33,567 nucleotides of DNA from a virus. This document shows positions 31,034 to 33,567 of this stretch, in pieces; position 1 is the stretch's first letter, and each line of letters opens with the position of its first letter. Position numbers and translations under genes: made by a program. Below the pieces are notes generated by a model that was not told where the DNA came from, made no database searches, and saw nothing but the letters and a program-made list of their open reading frames with translations. The stretch covers positions 1-33,567 of the IMG/VR virus record IMGVR_UViG_3300032046_004681. The stretch is one strand, 5' to 3'.

Positions 31034-33490
31034 CTACATAGTAATTTGTTGCTGTGTCGGTGATGAAAATTTCAACGAAGCATTATACGCAGGAGCAATT
31101 GATTCTGGACCCGAGTTCAGCAACTTAGTTATTTCATCATTACTCATTTCATCTGTTGTTGCTGGTCTAGTTGGAACATTAACTGGACCCGGATTATTTT
31201 GATAACTGGCTTTATAATCAGCCGTATATTGTTCTTGAGTAAGTTCAACGGGCTGATCAAAACGAGGCGCACCCTCTGTACTCGTAGCGCCTGGCACACT
31301 CTGGTCTGCCGTAGTGCTCTGTGTAGAGGACGGAGTACTCGGAGTACCCGTAGCGTCCACCTGTATCATAGTCTGCATAGCTCCTACCTGTACAGCATTA
31401 GTTGCATCAATAGTCGTACCGTTCTTCATCACTACGAGGTTAGCCCCATACGGGAAAGCCCCTATATGTCGATAGCCGTTTTTATCAGTATATGGCACCG
31501 TTTTGTCTGTGATCATCAGGAGCTCATTTGATACCGTAGCCGTAGAGTTATCAGGATTTGTGATAGTAGTGGCTGTTGATTTGACTTCAGCTTTAGATAT
31601 TCTCCAATATCCGAGTATATCTGGCCCAGAATATGTACGATTGAGTTTTTTATGCTGCTGCTCTTTAGCCTCATTCAACAGTTTTTCCAGATTTTTCTGA
31701 CAATTTTTATCATTAGGATCCAAACCTAAATGTTTAAAAGTGCTAGCATCCACTACTTTACTAATTTCTGTTTTTGTAGTAGCAGCTGCATTATCTGTAA
31801 CTATTTTACCTATATCTGTCAGTCTCTCCCTGAAAACGCATCCTGTTAAAACATCTCCTTCATTACTATTAATCAGGCCAGTAGTACCGTCCTCAAAAAT
31901 TCTCTCTCTCCTGAACTGCAGGGTCAAATCTGTAGTAGCAGAGGACCCATACGCATACGAATGATTGATCCCTGTCACATAATAAAACATATCTACATGA
32001 GGTAGATAAACCGGGTATCCCAGTCTCATCTCGGGTCTGAGAGGCATACTCAGGCTACCTGTGTATGCTTGCCCATTCCTGCGACCCATTTCTGCTACCG
32101 CTATCATCTTTAACTGATCGCCATTCATACCGTAGGGCACGGAGACTGTCTCTGACCGTATACCATATTTTTTAATAGAGTCAAAGTCAGCGTGCAACCC
32201 TATCGCTTCCATTTTCAAAGCCTGTAACAGAGGTCCAGTCACCACCAGATAATTCAACACTGCACTAGAATCAAAACCAGCGTTGAAATTTACTATCTCC
32301 TCCGGACCTATCCTATAATAAGGTATATCTCCCGTAGCCACGTCCAGATTATAGAGAGGGGGTTTAAATACGAAACTCCCACTGGTATCTACGAAAAACT
32401 CCATATTTACTTTTTCACAAACAGCACTAGCTATCTCCAACTTTGACAGTATCTGGGGTTCTGCTCCATCCCCATACAGGTCAAACAATCCATAGGGTAA
32501 TACATTCGCCAGCATCCCATAATCCAGAGGGGCTGAGGTCAAACTATTAGCTTGGTATACTAAACTTTCTCTATCTGGATCTAAATGAGCTTGTATCCTT
32601 TCAGCTATAGTAGCAGTAGACACAGCCCCTTTCATACCGTACATTTCCAGAGGGATACTTTGTATGAGGCTAGCAGCATACTGTGCAGGGTCTTTTGAAT
32701 CGGTTACGCCATACCCAAATCTTACATTCCAATAATCCACAACATTCTGAGAAAAGGAACTCCATGTTTCTTGCAGATTTCTTGTTGTAGGAGCTTGGTA
32801 GATATTAGACCACTGAGGATATACCATATTGTAGTGAGCTATTTTACCAGTTTCTTTATCCCTTTGCATAAAAAAAGTATCAGAAAAGAGTGCTAGTATT
32901 ATCTCCCATGGGGACATACTTACAAAGGTACTCGGGAATCTGTCCAGGTGTGCGCCCCCATAGTACATCGTTACAACAGACGACTGCAGGGTTACTTTCT
33001 GATACTTCCACCAGCTCAGGAGATCCTCACATGTCAGTGAGATAGTAGACACGCCCGCGTTATAGTTTTCTTGTATTCCTACTATCATGCCCCAAAACAC
33101 CGGGTAGTACCTGGGGGCATAGTTATACTCTTGCTCCAGGTACCTGCCTTTCATATATACCTTTATCTCCATCATAGGAGTGAATATAGGCACCCTGGCA
33201 CCGTTAGGTAGCGTGGTGTAGTAATCGTCATGGAGGCCCTTATACTGTGGAGCTATCACCTCTATAGTAGCTCTGTTGGCTCCAGCGGGGCTGACAGCAC
33301 AGCTTACGTTTATGCTGGTTATGCCTCCACGAGTATCTGTATTTTTATAGCCTCCGGATTCCACTGGAGATATTACTCTAGTGTTCAGGGCATCACTGAT
33401 AGTTATGAACGCATCAGGTGCTATACGTAGCACATTACGCCGGTAGTTGAACTCTCGTACTGAGAACATTCCAGACTGTGTATCAGCCAT
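31034..33490 (-). CDS. Baseplate hub protein (gp27 / late control D type) with C-terminal extension
   Basis: An 818-residue protein. Residues about 10-530 show the hub pattern: a strand-rich start, PVFWGMIVGIQENY-x-STISLTCEDLLSWW (130-161), MEFFVDTSGSFVFKPP (363-378), VNFNAGFDSSAVLNYLVVTGP (in part, 400-420) and the closing domain GYPVYLPHVDMFYYVTGINHSYAYG (491-515) followed by LTLQFRRERIF. Hub trimers join the tail tube to the spike. Residues 545-818 are an extension absent from minimal hubs: a charged coil (about 555-615), a small beta part (624-712) and a Ser/Thr/Gln-rich linker. The DNA of part of this extension is AT-rich (about 27% GC in the sampled line at 31681). The start at 33490 is preceded by AAAGGT 11 bases away. 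The gene stands 28 bases after the presumed end of the upstream gene. Confidence 0.85.
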   Translation of the reverse strand: MADTQSGMFSVREFNYRRNVLRIAPDAFITISDALNTRVISPVESGGYKNTDTRGGITSINVSCAVSPAGANRATIEVIAPQYKGLHDDYYTTLPNGARVPIFTPMMEIKVYMKGRYLEQEYNYAPRYYPVFWGMIVGIQENYNAGVSTISLTCEDLLSWWKYQKVTLQSSVVTMYYGGAHLDRFPSTFVSMSPWEIILALFSDTFFMQRDKETGKIAHYNMVYPQWSNIYQAPTTRNLQETWSSFSQNVVDYWNVRFGYGVTDSKDPAQYAASLIQSIPLEMYGMKGAVSTATIAERIQAHLDPDRESLVYQANSLTSAPLDYGMLANVLPYGLFDLYGDGAEPQILSKLEIASAVCEKVNMEFFVDTSGSFVFKPPLYNLDVATGDIPYYRIGPEEIVNFNAGFDSSAVLNYLVVTGPLLQALKMEAIGLHADFDSIKKYGIRSETVSVPYGMNGDQLKMIAVAEMGRRNGQAYTGSLSMPLRPEMRLGYPVYLPHVDMFYYVTGINHSYAYGSSATTDLTLQFRRERIFEDGTTGLINSNEGDVLTGCVFRERLTDIGKIVTDNAAATTKTEISKVVDASTFKHLGLDPNDKNCQKNLEKLLNEAKEQQHKKLNRTYSGPDILGYWRISKAEVKSTATTITNPDNSTATVSNELLMITDKTVPYTDKNGYRHIGAFPYGANLVVMKNGTTIDATNAVQVGAMQTMIQVDATGTPSTPSSTQSTTADQSVPGATSTEGAPRFDQPVELTQEQYTADYKASYQNNPGPVNVPTRPATTDEMSNDEITKLLNSGPESIAPAYNASLKFSSPTQQQITM

Positions 33491-33518
33491 TTTATACGAT
33501 ACCTTTTAATAAAATATC

Positions 33519-33567
33519 TTACAAAGCATGCGCGGAAGAAAATTTACTAGCATAATTCTGGACTCTA
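33519..33567 (-). CDS. Possible C-terminus of the upstream gene (5' part beyond window)
   Basis: One minus-strand frame is open from the window edge through 15 codons (RVQNYASKFSSAHAL) to a TAA at 33519-33521, leaving 28 bases before the hub ATG. That spacing suits this operon. A second frame is also open (to about 33506), so the choice is uncertain. Nothing can be said about function; hub genes are often preceded by tape-measure or tail-completion genes. Confidence 0.35.
   Translation of the reverse strand, partial: RVQNYASKFSSAHAL

Noticed and set aside
17782-31531. Many plus-strand open frames of 60-280 codons opposite the structural genes
   Set aside because: They are antisense to well-supported genes, have Arg/Tyr/Ser-rich translations typical of mirrored coding sequence, and lack ribosome sites or recognisable domains.

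Overview
The window is a single-direction block of virion structural genes from a tailed virus with a contractile tail (myovirus type). All 18 complete or near-complete genes lie on the minus strand, so transcription runs right to left. They are packed with gaps of at most 42 bases and several overlaps. No tRNA, CRISPR array, insertion sequence, integrase or replication gene is visible. The very large structural genes, one of 3,779 codons, suggest a large or jumbo phage. Identification of the hub, spike, gp25-like and J-like proteins rests on family sequence patterns and gene order; no database search was run.

Layout in transcription order. (1) 33519-33567: probable tail end of an upstream gene. 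(2) 28382-31023 and 31034-33490: tail tip, made of a baseplate hub (T4 gp27 / late-control D type), an OB-fold plus beta-helix spike (gp5/VgrG type, no lysozyme domain recognised) and a 205-residue protein built from three copies of a ~64-residue unit. (3) 17029-28368: an 11.3 kb gene for a giant repetitive beta-rich structural protein. (4) 12885-17107: five small to medium genes, including a 77-residue protein that starts inside the giant gene, a 574-residue protein with an FnIII domain between two copies of a helical/beta unit, a coiled-coil protein, an unknown protein and a gp25-like wedge protein. (5) 9509-12868: J-like (gp6-type) wedge protein. (6) 5055-9494: wedge/fibre-attachment protein with a YCF48-like beta-propeller nested in it. 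(7) 2306-5051: four fibre-like genes with collagen-like, LamG-like and PKD domains. (8) 1673-2263: a small glycosyltransferase. (9) 1-1682: another fibre-like protein, probable beta-propeller plus at least three PKD repeats, running off the left edge.

Together the genes read as a baseplate assembly line from the central tip outward to the periphery and then to receptor-binding parts. The most unusual part is the left third. A LamG-like domain appears to be split between two consecutive genes by inserted PKD domains, gene boundaries coincide with PKD boundaries, and a glycosyltransferase sits inside the fibre cluster. The nested propeller in the wedge protein is the second notable point.

Host: undetermined. 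Ile codons are strongly biased to ATA and Arg codons to AGA/AGG in the stretches I read. The PKD repeats resemble those of methanogen surface proteins, but such repeats also occur in bacteria and their phages. All three stop codons are used normally, so the genetic code looks standard.
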